A stretch of DNA of 64,000 bases, taken from NCBI GenBank assembly GCA_024305745.1, contig JAHRBS010000010.1, positions 1,681,501 to 1,745,500 on the forward strand. The letters run 5' to 3'. Shown here in pieces: positions 33,989-48,100 of this stretch. The position numbers were made by a program, and so were the translations under genes. The stretch's first letter is position 1. The number at the start of each line of letters is the position of its first letter. Source of the DNA: Polyporus tsugae (Eukaryota; Basidiomycota; Agaricomycetes; Polyporales; Polyporaceae). Below the pieces are notes generated by a model that was not told where the DNA came from, did not search any database, and was given only the letters and a program-made list of their open reading frames with translations.

Positions 33989-36900
33989 ATGGCCCCAAGA
34001 CGGCGTCAACAGTTCACGCAAGAAAGCATCGACCAGCAGCTACAGCAGATACATCTACTCGACCAGGCTTCCTCCTCAGAGAACCTTGAACAGCTAGGTC
34101 CCATTATCAAGCAAATTCACGCGAATAGACAACATGAAGCGTACCTCCGCACTCTCCAGTCCTTAATCGAGTCAAAAGATTCGGAGATTGAGTCAATATG
34201 CGGCGACAACTACCAGGAATTCATCAGCTCCGTCTCAACCCTCTTCTCCATCAAGTCCTACACCACCAACCTCCGCGAGAAGATCACAACCCTTGACCAG
34301 AGCGTGTCGCAGGTTGGAAAGAGTCTGGTGGAGAAGAAGAAGGCTCTCCTACAGACGAAGAAGACCGCGGCGAACCTCGACGAGGCTATCGACGGTCTTC
34401 AAGCATGCCTACGCATCCTGGATGTCGTAAATCGCGTTGGAGAGATGGTCAAGGAGGGGAAGTACTGGAGTGCGCTGAGGGTCCGTACTTCTCATGCTAC
34501 ATCGGTACTGTTCGTCTCTGTAGCATTGAATATATTTCCTTGCAGTCCCTAGAAGACATTGAGAGTATGCCTCCTACGTCATTGTCAACAACGCCGTTGT
34601 TCCAGCACCTGCTTTCGTCACTGCCGTCGCTGCGTGGCCAGATCAAGGGCGCCGTCACTGCGTCCATGAAACAATGGCTCCTGGACATCCGGAACGTCAG
34701 CGCACAAATCGGCTCTCTTGCACTGGAAGCTATGGAGATGCGCACACGACGATGGCGGGGTCGTCGAGAGAAGGACGCCATGCTCAAGTCAAGTCGTATC
34801 GGTAGCGCTGTCGAGACGATCACATATGAGAAGACTGAATGTATGCGTCTCGATTATCCTCCGAGCTCCTATCCAGCTAACGTTACATGTTGCTAGACAA
34901 CGTCTTGGACAATGACCAACTACAGGTCGACTTCAAGCCCTTGTACGAATGCATACACATATACAGTGCACTTGACTCGCTCGACGAGATTCGACGATCA
35001 TACCAAGCGGATCGAAAGGTATGATGCTTCCTCTTCCTCCCCGATTCTGCTCTCATTCGAGTTTTGTCAGGCTCAATCCGATCTCATCATCCCCGAACCG
35101 TTACCGCTGTCCTCCTTACCTTCCATTACGCAAGAGATTGTCGGGTACTTCATCATCGAGACCCACGTTCTCAACACAACCGGCAGCTTCCGCTCCGAGC
35201 GAGAAGTGGAAGACTTATGGGACGCCCTCATCAGCCGCCTCAGCAAGGCCGTCGAAGATATACTCAGAAATGAGAATGATCCGGATACGTACCTCAAGGT
35301 CAAAGAGGCCCTCTTAGGTTTCGTCATGACGTTGGAAGTACGTTTGTCCTAATCGGAAGTCCGGTTTGTTATGCTGAACTGAATTCGCAGTCGTACTCGT
35401 ACTCAACAACTAGCATACATCAGTTGATCTTGCGTCTCTTCGAGAAGTACGTGTCCATTCTCGAGATCAAATTTGGGAGGCGCTTCGAGAGTGTAAGTCG
35501 CTGTCATTGCAGTCGGGATTTATATTTCTGACGGTGACTTTAGATCGTCGCGCAAGATGACTTCCAGCCCATGTACGTGGAGAAGGAGAGTGAAAAGGAC
35601 AGCGTTATGGAGACAGTATGGCTCACGCGAGAGCAGCGTGACCAGCTTCGCAAGTACGTCCGAGCATCGCTGTACTCACGCTCGACGAATACTAATCTCC
35701 TCCAGGAGTACCGCCCCTCTCAACCTCCCCTGGTCCCAAGGGTTTTACCTCTGTTGTCAAGATGTATGTAGCATGCCCCTGTACGTGCCATTCCGGCTGA
35801 CACGCATCCACAGATAAGGAGCTTTGTACACAACTTCTACCAGTTCATTGAGGGTGTCGCCCAACACCACCGCAATATCGACGATCTTCTCAGTAAAGTC
35901 AGTTCCTCCTGCGAAGATGCCAAGGCTTTTTTTGCTGACCACAGCTTCCAGTCGCTCGATACTATCTTGACGACATCCATCAGCGAGTCAATAGCCAATC
36001 GTGTGCAGACCATCGCGAACGTTTCGCAAATTGCTCAGGTCATCACCAACCTGGAGCACTTCGAGATTTCTTGCTCAGAACTCGAGAGATCACTCACGAA
36101 CATCCGGTGAGTAGCTCCCACTCTCACCAGGCACGTCCCTGCGCCGTCTAACCACCGCCCCTCAGGTCATCACAACGTGGCGGAACCATTCGTGTGAAGG
36201 CCGCCGGATCATTCATTGCGACGCGTGCGAAGGCCATCGCTCGGATAACCGAAGCCATGAGTTCCAAGCTGGAAGACTTCGGCCTCTCTGAGTACGACTG
36301 GACCACCAACCATCGCGCGGATTCGCCGAGCATGTACCTCTACGAGCTGGTCAACTGGCTTACAACTGTCATCGACTCCCTCGCGCTGAAGGACACGTAC
36401 AAGGAAGAAGCGTATCGCGGAGCCGTGAGCTACATCGCAAGCTGCTTCCTGGTGCGTATACACCTCTCTTCGCTCGCCTCGTCACCCGACCAACACCCCC
36501 ACCCGAATCGTTCCCTTCCCCCGGTCCTCTCTACCGTCTCCGTGTCAACGGTATCGGAAACTCATTCCTTTTTCCGCGCGCCCCTCCCAGGACTTCCTCA
36601 CGGGCCGCGACATCCCGATGCTGAACGAAAACGCCATCGCGAACCTTCTCATGGACGTCGACTTCCTCGACGAAGAGCTCAAGCGCAACAACCACTCCCA
36701 CGGCGCCGCCTTCACTGAATTGCGCTCGGTACGTACAACTCTCCGCTCCCCTGTTCCCCTGTTCGCACTGTGATTGCCCCGATGAGCTGCTCACACGATC
36801 GTCGCCCCGCTGCACCGGTACTCGCCTCGTGCGTTCCAGATGACCTCGGTGATCATGTCGGACGCGGTCAATGCGTATTTGGTCGCATCGATCCGTCAGA

Positions 36901-37061
36901 CGTCATACCCTGTAGTGAAACCGAAGCGATTGGCTGCGCTGCTCGAAAAGCTGGCGAGGTGTGGCCTCGAGAGCCGCGATGCCGGTTCACGCGAGAGGGG
37001 AGACAAGCGCAGAAAGGAGGCCGAGGCCGTTGGGCGACTGTTCCCAGGGGAGAGTCGCTGA
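33989..37061 (+). CDS. SEC15: Exocyst complex subunit Sec15
   Basis: Roughly 760 residues in about a dozen exons. It begins MAPRRRQQFTQESIDQQLQQ and runs into the helical ESICGDNYQEFISSVSTLFSI and LREKITTLDQSVSQVGKSLV. Next comes CLRILDVVNRVGEMVKEGKYWSALRSLEDIE, the strongest Sec15 signature. Later parts include VRWLTREQRDQ-type TVWLTREQRDQLR, LPWSQGFYLCCQDIRSFVHNFYQF and SMYLYELVNWLTTVIDSLAL. The C-terminal domain has FLTGRDIPMLNENAIANLLMDVDFL and ends near LAALLEKLARCG plus a basic tail. Sec15 binds the Rab GTPase Sec4/Rab11 through this C-terminal domain and links it to Sec10 in the exocyst. Sec10 itself lies at the left window edge. Start is the only ATG before the conserved N-terminus. 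Confidence 0.93.
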
Positions 37062-37432
37062 TCCTGCACTATATGCTTATGTTCAAAGCTTGAACCTCGG
37101 AACGTCCTACCACCTGTATTCATTACACACACATACCCTATTATACCGGTGTATATGCTTCTAGTCGGAAGAGCATTTTGAAGGCCACCGAGGGCGCATT
37201 GACGTACAAGTGGTGTGTACGATAATGGGAAAACGAACTCCGAGTTATGTTATATGGCACAGAAGAGGAGAAAGAAAGAGTCACAATAGAGGACGAGAGA
37301 ATACTGTGGCGGACAGCTGAGCAAGAGGAAACGAGGTAACCAGTGAAACCCTCTTCGATATCGTAAGGATCATAAGACATGAACGTTCGGCAACGTTGAA
37401 GAGGAACCCACACGCGACAGTCAGGACATCGC

Positions 37433-38289
<857 letters not shown>

Positions 38290-38779
38290 GGTTATGGTAC
38301 GAGGAAGAAGGGGCAGGAAAGAAGGGAAGAGACGATGGAGATGAGGAGGAGACGAGGAGGCGAGAGCGAGTGGTACAAGTTTCGTGGGCGGGACTCGGAC
38401 GTTGCGTGAGAGGGCCGCCTATTTCAAGCTCCGCAACGTGGCGCTGCTCTTCCCCTTCGGTCACCGCCGACTCATCCCTCTCCGTCCTCCCCGGCCATCC
38501 AACGTGTCCGTCCACGCTACCCAACACCAAACACGTATCTTGCACGCAACACTGCAGCAGAGGAAGCTGAATTTGACATGCAAAGCAGGGCAGCGAGGAC
38601 CATCCCAGGAGACGGGCGTTTCGAAGGCTCCGATGGCCGTGACATGCATCGGTATCCCTTGCCGCATACAGCAACCCACAGTCCTTGCGGTGGATGGATG
38701 ACTCCACTCACCTTGACCTGCATGCCACCCACACGCCGAAATTGCCACGTTCGAAGTACAATAATATTATAGTATAAAC
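38290..38779. other. Intergenic stretch
   Basis: Upstream of ARF1 (minus strand) and downstream of the P450 pseudogene. A/G-rich immediately above the ARF1 start (purine-rich on plus, hence pyrimidine-rich on the transcribed sense strand), typical of basidiomycete highly expressed promoters. No gene is recognised. Confidence 0.45.
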
Positions 38780-40975
38780 TCACAGCGGAGGTCCATAGGT
38801 TGGATGTAAACGTAACTCGACAGAATATGACGATAAGTTACTGGCGACTATCCTGAGCCACCCATCAAGCTCAAGCATCAAACTTGTCAAGACTTGGGCA
38901 TCTCGATCTGCTTCAGTCATCTTCACCCACAGACCACCCTGAAACAGAAACGATATAAGTACGTGGGCCACAATATCATGAAGCGACTGAGGGAGGGATA
39001 CGTACAGGCACGTACAACGTGAGGAGCGTCTTCGGGAAGATTCTCTCGTAGCCACGATGGCCTTCCTCGTTAGCCCACTCAGGAGGTGGGTGCGCCGAGG
39101 TCGAGCTCTATGTCCGAGAAATGCTGCAGCAGACGGATGAGGAAGAACGACATCTCGTTGTAGGCGAACTAAAGCCAGTCGCGTGAGCACGCCCAACACC
39201 GCGCGACGTCAGTGTGGTCCACAGAACATACCTGCTGCCTCAGACATATCCGAGGCCCCGCGTTGAACGGAAGGAAGATCAACGGGTTGCCGGTGAAGTA
39301 CTTGTTCAGACGTTCATCGAAACGGTCTGGATCGAAGTACAGAGTTGGCGGAAGACAGGGTCAGAACGTATGTTACTAGACGAATGTAGGGAACAGGACT
39401 TACCATCGGGATCCCAGTATTCCATGCGCCTATGCATCATGAACACAGAGTATACGACACTAGCCAGACGTCAATACACATGAAATGTATCATCTCAAAA
39501 AAGGCACCCAACGCCAGCAGGAACGAAACCAGGAGGCTGAGCTAGATTTGGGATCGTGGTATCTCTGGAAGTAACACTGGACGATGGCATGAGACAGTGT
39601 CCTTCATAATTCCCTAACAAACTTGAACAGATCCACCGAACGTCAAAGGGCCTTCAAGTTGGATACTATGATCAGGATCAGTCCAATCGGTGAACCGCGT
39701 AGGACTCACACAATAGGGTATACCCGTAAAGTCTTTATGAAAGAGGGTCGGTTCGAAGACTTGACGGTAGACGAGGTTTAACTAACCATTTATAACAACC
39801 CTCAGATACTTCATAGTCCGAGATGTCTTCGAAGGTCGGCGTCCCCTTGGGGCCGATCTTCTCCATGACCTCAGCGCGGAGCTTCTTGAAGACGCGGGGA
39901 TAGAGGAGATACACCGTGAACGTCAAGGTCGCCGCCATCTATAAGGGGCACCCAGTCTAATCAACCGTCGAGAAAATTGCGGCAATAAACTCACCGTATT
40001 CGACCAGCAATCATAATGTTGAGTGTCTCGTCGTGGAGAACAGTAGGATCTACAAACATTACGTCAAGATTAACACGTGTCGCTGAAAATGGGACCCACC
40101 TTGGGTCTGCTTGACCAAATGATCTATTAGGGTCTCGCTATCGCTCTCCTCCGTACCCTCCTTCGTCTTGCCGGCAGCGGACCGGCTCTTCCTTACGGCT
40201 TCCTCTAGTATGGGCTGCAAATACGCGTCGACAATCTACATGTGTCCCTTCGTCCGACTCCGAAATACCTCTTCAAACGCCTAAACCCAGAGTCCGGTGT
40301 GCAAGCGCATCGCGAGAGTGTCTTGGAAATCGGCGAAAGCCTTGGAGAACATGGCCGAGGCCCCCTTGGGCGGCGGGGCGATCTCAAGGGGGGGCGATCT
40401 CAAAGGGGGGGGCGATCTCAAGGGGGGGGCGATCTCAAGGGGGGGTCGATCATTGTGCGCGTATGGGAGATCGTGCTTCAGGCTTTGGACGTAGTGGCCA
40501 AAGAGGAACTCCGTTGCGCTGTCTAGGGTGAAGCGGGAGATAAGGTCCTGGAAATCGAGGGCATGGCCGTTACGGAAAGGCTCCTTCATCATCTTGATGG
40601 AAAAATCTGTGAAAGAGGGCAGTAAGCGACACACGACCACATAGAATGGGGACAATGGGCATACCTGCATGTCTATCGAACATCTCAAAGTAAGCAATTC
40701 GGTCCCGACTAAAGTATGGGCGAGTCATCGTGCGATGGACTCTGAAACCGAAGAGCATGAGCTTGGTTTTAAGAACTGCATGTGCTCTATGGACACTGAC
40801 TTCCACATGTCGCCTGTTGAGGACTGGGTTAACCATGCTTGCGACTGATACGGTTACCAGGAAAACTAACCGTCGGCGTTTAATACCCCTTCCCCAAGCA
40901 CGTCCTTCAACGTACCTCGGAACTCCTCCCCTTTCTCAAAGTCTTGGAACTGAGTAGCGAGGGCCGCCTATAAAT
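38780..40975 (-). pseudogene. Cytochrome P450 (CYP63-like) pseudogene, 5'-truncated
   Basis: A decayed relative of the intact P450 immediately to its right. Recognisable parts, from high to low coordinate: [61 protein letters not shown], the I-helix-side region [20 protein letters not shown], and [15 protein letters not shown]. Lesions: no N-terminal anchor or first 120-odd residues; a frameshift after TPTFEDISD (about 39818, an extra T before MKYLR); a lost acceptor (AA for AG, near 39747) or Glu-to-Lys at the ExxR motif; the heme-loop Gly replaced by Arg (CLR for CLG); a premature stop after ELDLGAPTS with the frame continuing as PPPEWANEEG (about 39085). An in-exon GC-rich minisatellite adds about 20 residues. 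Not expected to give an active enzyme. Confidence 0.85.
40379..40445. repeat. 16-18 bp G-rich minisatellite inside P450 pseudogene exon
   Basis: Four consecutive units of 'cgatctcaag' followed by a G-run of six to nine bases start at 40379, 40395, 40413 and 40430. A degenerate fifth ('tcgatcattg') follows. The G-run length varies between units. In the pseudogene frame the array reads as alternating PPLEIAP and PPLRSP blocks. The frame stays open despite unit lengths not divisible by three. Confidence 0.92.
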
Positions 40976-41373
40976 TGTCATGAATGCTTCTTACACGACG
41001 CACAGTGATGCGCCAGCATACCTTCCCGGTCGACAGCGCAGTCATGATCGAGGTCGTCGGCAAAGACGAGCGAGGACCGCAGACAAGAGCAAGAAATTTC
41101 GCCGCGTTTTTCTTCTAAGTGTGGAATATCAAGATCACGGAAGAGCGTTATGACGTTAAAAAATGTGTTGTACATCGAGACGACATGCTAATCTCGTTGG
41201 CACTTCGCGCAAACTCTCCCAGGCCAGGACTACGGGTAACCAGGTTGCGTGACGTAAGGCAGACTCGATTGCCCGAGAACGTGGCCGAGTCCTCATACAG
41301 GCCTGGGGTAGAGAGGTAGGGAAGAATGAACTGAAGGATATCATTATGCGTGCTCACATTCTCTCTTGAAATT
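40976..41373. other. Spacer between P450 gene and P450 pseudogene
   Basis: About 400 bases where the N-terminal exons of the pseudogene should lie. Open frames here (for example complement 40978-41175) show no P450 similarity. The missing exons have been deleted or have decayed beyond recognition. Confidence 0.55.
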
Positions 41374-43956
41374 CTAAGCCGCTCTCTCCGCTTCAATCAT
41401 CTTGACCCATAGACCACCCTGTTATCACTGAATCAGAGATGGAGACGAAATGATATCGAGGGAAGTTACGGACCTCTACATAAAGGGTTAGATGCATCCT
41501 AGGCACAATCTTCTCAACACCACGCTGGCCATCGCTTCCAGCCCATTCAGGCGGAGGCCGTGCATGCGGAGGTTGGGCAGTGAGGTCGAGTTCCATATAA
41601 GAAAAGTGCTGCAGTAAGCGAATGAGGAAGAACGACATCTCGTTGTATGCGAACTGGTTCACAGGCAACGTGAGATGCGTATGTGCCCGATGAAGATGAA
41701 CCATACCTGTTGGCCTAGGCAGATCCGCGGTCCGGCGTTGAACGGCAGGAAAATGAACGGATTGCCAACGAAGTATTTGTTAAGACGTTCGTCGAGGAAT
41801 CGGTCAGGGTCGAAGTACAAAGCTAGATGGATAAATTTAGCGTCGCTGTGCGTCCAAAAGTCTAGATGGCGATTTACCGTCGGGGCCCCAATAATCCTTG
41901 CGGCGATGCATCAGGAAGACCGAATAAGCGACACTACATAGGGTCAGGATGTGGATAATCTGAAATCGATTGGTCCTCACCCGACTTCCGCAGGAACAAA
42001 GACAGGAGGCTTGGTCGGGTCTGGATTCGGCACCGTGGTATCACGAGTAGCCATGCTGATATAGTGTAAGGAACCAGAGGTGTCGCACCTACCAGAGGGA
42101 CTCACCGAACGTTGAAGGGCCTATGATCCCATATGTAAACCATTAGTACCCTTGACGAGCAATGCAACCACGAAAGTTCATACACCACGGGATACAATCG
42201 CAAGGTTTCTGACGGTATTTTCAGCGAGCATACACCGTGCAAAGGGTGGCGGGACTTACCGTTGATGACGGCCCTGAGGTACTTCATCGATTTGATGTCA
42301 TCGAAGGTTGGCATCTGGGTAGGGCCGATGCGCTCCATAACCTCCGCCCGCAGCCGCTTGAAGACATCGGGGTACATGCACAGGAGGTAGACAGCGAACG
42401 TCAGCGTCGCCGCAGTCTGCGCCAAAGCCCCTGAGGTCAGTCATCATCTAACGCTCAACCGTCGGGCATAATCACCGTATCCCTGCCAGCAATCATGATG
42501 TTCAGCGTCTCGTCATGGAGAACGGTAGCATCTGCCCAGACAAATCGTCAGAACGCTTTAGCAATGAAGGCCGCATCCATGACCCACCGTCCGTGTACTT
42601 GACTAAATGATCCAGCAACGTCTCGTTCTCGTCCGATTCGCCGTGCTGAACCTTCTCGCCCTTTCCAATCGAGTGGCGGTTCTTCCGAATGGCCTCCTCC
42701 AGGATGGGTTGCAAGTATTCGTCGACCACCGTCATGTGCTCTTTCGTGGCGTCATGAAAAAGCTCCTTCAGCCGCCAAGTCCAGCCGGTGCGCGAGCGCA
42801 TAGAGATAAGGTGCTGTGCACTGGCGAAGGCCGCCGAGAATCTGTCTGCTGCATTCTTCCTCTGAGCGACACGAGGCACAAGGGGGTCGTTGTAGGCGTA
42901 TGGCAAGTCCGACTTGAGGCTGTGGACGCAGCTTCCGAAAAGGAATTCGGTGGCGCTATCCATGGTAAAACGTGAGATGAGGTCTTGGAAGTCGAGCGCA
43001 TGTCCGCCACGGAATCGTTCCTTCATCTTCTTCAGGGCCAAGTCTGCGCCAACAGGTCAGCCGTGTCCAGATGTCGAAGTAGCGGTCCGTGTCTAACCTG
43101 CATGGCGGTCAAACATCTCAAAATGTGAGATCCTATCGCGACTAAAATACGGGCGCGTCATAGAACGATGAAACTTCCACAAGTCGCCTGGTTGGGATAC
43201 AGGGGTTAGGTTCCGCGGAACGACAGTGAGGCACGAGCATACCATCAGCGTTAAACACCCCGACACCCAGCACTGTGTTCATCGTGTCCCGGAAGGCTTC
43301 GCCTGCGCAGAAGGTCAACAATTTGAAGAGTAGAACGGTGTATCGCGGAACCTTTCTCGAATGTTTGGAAGTCCGTAGCAAGTATGGTCTTCGGGAAGGC
43401 GGCGGCGAGTAAGTGGTAAGTCCTGTGCGAGTGACCGATGCCATACCTTTATGACATTGACGTCGGTTGTGACATATATCGGATCCCAAAAGACGGTAAC
43501 CGAATGCAAATGGCCCAGTTCGTCGACCCTGTCCCAAAATCCATCGCCTGCAGTTCAGAGTTACATTCCAATCGAGTCGTTAGCATTCTCCAACCAAAAC
43601 ACGGAAGCTGAGAAGCACCAACCAGGATAGCCCTTGAAGAACTGCTTGATACTGTGCCGGAGTATATCCACGTTACCGAAGGATTTTCCATCCCAGCGCG
43701 GCGGCAATACGGTGCCCATATTGGCGGCGCGTCTCCGGATGCTCCGCTTCATGTACGCGACGCGGGCCGCGTACGCTGCTGGGATACTGGCAATTGCAAC
43801 CAGCACGACAAGGAGCGTGGAAATATCCACATCGCCGTAAGTGCGTAGGACGTGCGCAGTGGCGAGAATGGTGGCGGGAGGGAGAAGGTTGATGACGAGG
43901 TGCCGAAGGACGAACGGAAGCCCAGGTGGGAGCATGGCTACAAAAGATCTCCACAT
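41374..43956 (-). CDS. Cytochrome P450 monooxygenase, CYP63-like (intact copy)
   Basis: A membrane-anchored P450 of about 600 residues with many short introns. The N-terminus [20 protein letters not shown] is followed by a second hydrophobic helix ([20 protein letters not shown]). The C-helix region [18 protein letters not shown] is intact, then [21 protein letters not shown] helix I-type segment [19 protein letters not shown] has the A-G-x-D-T oxygen-activation motif. [14 protein letters not shown] contains ExxR, and [14 protein letters not shown] is the heme loop (about 41708-41749). It ends [17 protein letters not shown]63 enzymes of white-rot fungi oxidise alkanes, aromatics and xenobiotics, the basis for the functional guess. 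Start at 43956 gives eight residues before the first LPPG, comparable with the related gene at 54832. Confidence 0.9.
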
Positions 43957-45102
43957 GTCGAGAAAGAAGCCCGTCTTCTGATAGACAAGAGGGTGTAGGA
44001 CTGTGTGGGGTCAGAGGGTATATATGACGATCCTCGGACTCAGGAGAGAGACGGAGAGATGTACGACGCGAACATCTCCGTCGGCGCGACTGAGGCGGCC
44101 CCTATTCGCCGACAAGGTAATAGTATGGAGAGATTGAGGAAGAAGTCAACGGACTTGGAACTCGATCCACCACATGAACTGCGCCAATGAGTCAATGACC
44201 ATCAAACGATCCCAAGGTCTCCGTACTCACCTCTCTGGGAATCGTCAGATGACGCGAGCACCTGGTCGCCTCATGGTTCAAGATTAAGCTCCTGAGTATG
44301 GCGGATGAGAGTCAGTCCTCGCAAGTGCCAAGAATACTGGATATGTCTGCAGACAGCTGTGATGAATGCATATGTTGAAGCAACAAAAGTTCCTGACGAA
44401 GGGTAACCGTCAACGCGAACGAATGGTGATTGGAAAGCCAAAGAACATATTGGTGCACCTAAAGACGTTCGGACCGTTCGATCCAATCTTGTCCGAGGGC
44501 CATGGGTATGGCCAGAGTATGTATGGCCTGCTGGTGGGAGAGCGTGGCCGCGCGGCTAGCGCCGAGGCCCGGGAGGCTCAGGGCTCGCGATCGGATGCCG
44601 GTCGTTGAGGTACCCGAACCCATTCACCTGAATATGCGCCTTCATGGAGATCCAAAACTCAATGCGGCCCCCGGTGATGGTCATCGTTCTTGCAAAACAT
44701 CCCAGTACTATCCCACCGGTACATAGTTTTTCAAAACCAGGCGGTGCCAGTGATGGAGCTCTAACTCCTCCGGCACCTGTCGAATCCGCTGCAGCCGCAG
44801 GCAAACAATTAATAAGAATCGAAGGAGCCAGAGCGCGGCCGGGTTTCGGAGGGGCCGCTGGGGGTATGGCGCACACCGTCGGTGTTTGTTTGGCAAAAAA
44901 GTTGATAGAATGTCTTCTGAGGACTAGTAGAATACATTCTTTAAATATGAAGATTTATTGGCGGAGGAGGGAGGGCGAATTGGTAGTTTTGCAAGGCGAT
45001 CAATTTGCAAACCTACCAGTGGGATAATAAGCTCACTTCAGTACTGGGTCTGGATTCCGATCGGTCGTACAATACAAGCCCACTACAAGGCGACCAGAAA
45101 CA
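43957..45102. other. Intergenic stretch (about 1.1 kb)
   Basis: Between the P450 start and the 3' end of CPSF2, both minus strand. Open frames around 44556-44876 are Pro/Ala/Gly-rich with no motif. Apart from the TATA-like element nothing supportable was found. Confidence 0.45.
44019..44025 (-). promoter_or_regulatory. TATA-like element upstream of the intact P450
   Basis: The sequence tatatat lies about 65 bp upstream of the P450 start at 43956, a reasonable place for a fungal TATA box given a short 5' leader. Supported by position only. Confidence 0.4.
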
Positions 45103-48100
45103 TTATGCCGCAACAAGTGCAAGAAGACTATACACTTCTCTACGAACAACGTAGTAAACGTCCGACACTGAACCCTCGACCTCGACCCGACCCCGGGCTG
45201 TTTTCCTCACCGCTACAGAGTCGCCAAGCGAGTCCAGAGTTATGCTTGCACCCTTCTTCGCCGCCGCACCGCAGATCAGCACACCCTCTCCGACTAACTC
45301 AGCCTGCACCCCAACCGACGCTAGACGCGTCTTAAGTGCAGTCAGTTTGAGTTCGCCGATCATGGTCGACTGCGGAAGGGCTTGCGTTGGTCGAGAGCCC
45401 AACGTCCGACCACGGAGAGGCTCGTGCACGGCAGACGCTGATTGGAAATGCGCGATAGCTGCCGGCTCCAGCACCGGGATGGTTGATGACGCAAGGCTGG
45501 ATACGCGGCCGCAGACATATCCGACTTCGTTATCCTCGAACTGTCAGGCGACCCTTGAGCCGGAAAACCAACGGGACTAAGGTCATGCGTCTCACCCTAG
45601 ACATCTTGAGAGAGGCTAGAAGCTCGTCGCTCAACGATATTGAGAAGCTGTTCGTGTGTTGACCAATCTGGACGGTATCACCCTGTGCGGGGGCGTAGAT
45701 CTCCTTGGTCATGGCCTTGATGTTCGCGCAGCTCTCGATCAATGCGTCAGTAGCGGTGGCAGGAGCATGCACAAGGATCTAGTAGCAAACAATGGCTCAG
45801 CAGCATTACTTTTGCAGCCACTCGGCGCTTACCATTTTTCTTGGGTTAACTTGAGGGACAATAGTCTTCACCGCACGCCCGTCGTTCAAACCTTCCAAGT
45901 CAACGAACAACAGTCGACATGCAAGCTGCACCTCCGCAATCGTCGTCACGAATTTTGAGGGCGGCTCTCGAGGCGTTTTCTGGAATGCAACCGTCATCAT
46001 CGTCAGTATCCTGTAGGTCGCAGATCGACCATCCTTACCTTTGCCTCTTCCTCCTCTTTCCTCTTCTTAGCCTCCTTCACCTCCTCGCTCTCCGTATCCT
46101 CCTCCAATGCCTTCCCCTTCCTCAACCACATCCCAACATCCACCGTCTCCCCATACTCGTCCACCCTCCTCTTCTTCTCCACATACGGAAACATCCTGAA
46201 CCGCTGCGTCTGCCCCTCCGCGCTCTTGAAGAACGACGTCGTCTTCGCGACGTTTCCCTTCAGATAAATATCGAATGATATTCGCGTCGCCGCCTCGTCC
46301 GGCTCGTTCCCGCCCATCGCCCAGTCCCCGTCCGCGTCGACGCCCTGCCCGCGCTTTCGCTTCGTGCGCCCGTTCCGCGCGGGCTTGCCTTCCTCGGCAG
46401 TGTCCATGAAGTCCTCGCCGAGCGTGCGCTCAACCTCGTTCTCTTCGTCCGAGTCCGAGTTCGACTCGTCGCTCTCGTCGTCGGACTCGCTCTCCGCCTC
46501 ATCCGCCTCGAGTAAGCGCTGATTCCGCGCGAGCGCCGCCTGATGGGCTGCCGCCTTCTCGCGCACGGCGCGCTCCTTCGCGAGGAACTCTTCCAGCTCC
46601 GCGCCCTGGAGCGGCACTTTCGAGTGCATCTGAGTGTACAATCACATGGTAGAAGAAACGTATTAGAACCTTTCATTGCGACTGCCATGGTGAACGAAGA
46701 CGAGAGCGTACCTCGAGGCGAAGGACCCCGTCCATCATGATATTGCTGCCGATTTTCCCTCGATCCCATTTGGCTTCTTCCCGCTGGGAGTCATTCCACT
46801 TGTCGAAGAGCAATCGTCCCAGAGTGCCCGGCTCACCCCGCCCAGTGAGAAGAACGACGTTGTCAGGAATGTCTGCGAATTCTGTGAAGATTGCGCGAGA
46901 GGGTCCATGCGAGAGCGTGGCCGGAACCGCAAGTATTAGCTTTGGGTCCTTGGACGAGTAGGCCGACATGAGGGCTTGAGGGCTGAGGAAGAACTCGACG
47001 TGCCTGACGACGGAGCTGAAGTGAGCACCAGGCACACGAGACAAGGTTATAGGGTAAGGGGCTGCTCACCTGAACCGCAACGCAAAAGCCCCCAAGGCGT
47101 CTTCGTCGTGGTCATCGTCGCGTCTTCGTCGGTCTCGCCTCCCGTCCGTGCCGTTCTCGCCGACGTCCTCCTTGCTGATCGTGCCGCCGAACCACTCCAT
47201 CATACTCCGGACGAAGGTAAGCATCTCCTGGCCCGTGCGAGACAGGAGACATATCGGGTATTTCAGCCGGGAGTAGTTCCAGTGCTGGTCGAGTAAAACT
47301 AGCAGCTCGAGAACCCTGCTACTGGAGTCACATGGCAACAGCAAAGAGTTCCGGGACGACAGAGTTGCAGTGACACAATCTAAAGCGGGAGTCAGTGTCA
47401 AATGAATCGTCGCGTGTGGGGTTCGCGATGGACTTGCCTAGTAAAGCGGCATCCCTGTCCTTCCGACGTGCTGTTGTCACGCTGGCACGCTCCGCGTCGG
47501 TAATGAGGAGATCTGGCCTAGCCAAGCTCTCGAAGACGCCGCCGCCGGCAGAAGCTTGTCGAATAAGAACAGTCCCGTCCAAATGTCGTTCCCGCATGTG
47601 GTTCATGTCAACAGCATACAAGATAGTACCCGCTGACGGAGACCGTATCTTCCATATGGTGCCTCCAAGAGAGTGACCAGAATTGAATGGGATGATAGTC
47701 AAGCCTTGGCACTTGCCTATACGCACGCGAGTAAGGTCAGCTATGAGGATCAACGCAAGCCATGTGGGCGTACATACCTTGGAGATGGCATGGTTGGGAA
47801 TACCTCAGCACATTTACCGATTCGAAAGCGTCAACAACTTGCTGCACAGTGGCGACGTGTTTGCGTCGCTTCGCTCCCGAGGAAGAAGTTAGAGAGGAGG
47901 CGGTATTATTATGTGGGATTGGTGAGCCGGGTATATCTTCACCAGATTCTAGTGCACCGTCGACCTCAGGATTGTCGCCGACGTCCTGTTCGTCGCGAAT
48001 GGCTTCAACGTCTTCAGTAACGGCAACTCGGGCCATAGCTTGGACAGGCAGGGTAGTATACGCAGGAGCAGTGAGACCCCAGTTTGCGTGAGCATACGGA

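Noticed and set aside
44556..44876. 106-codon Pro/Ala/Gly-rich minus-strand ORF
   Set aside because: No motif, no joinable exons and composition typical of chance GC-rich frames.
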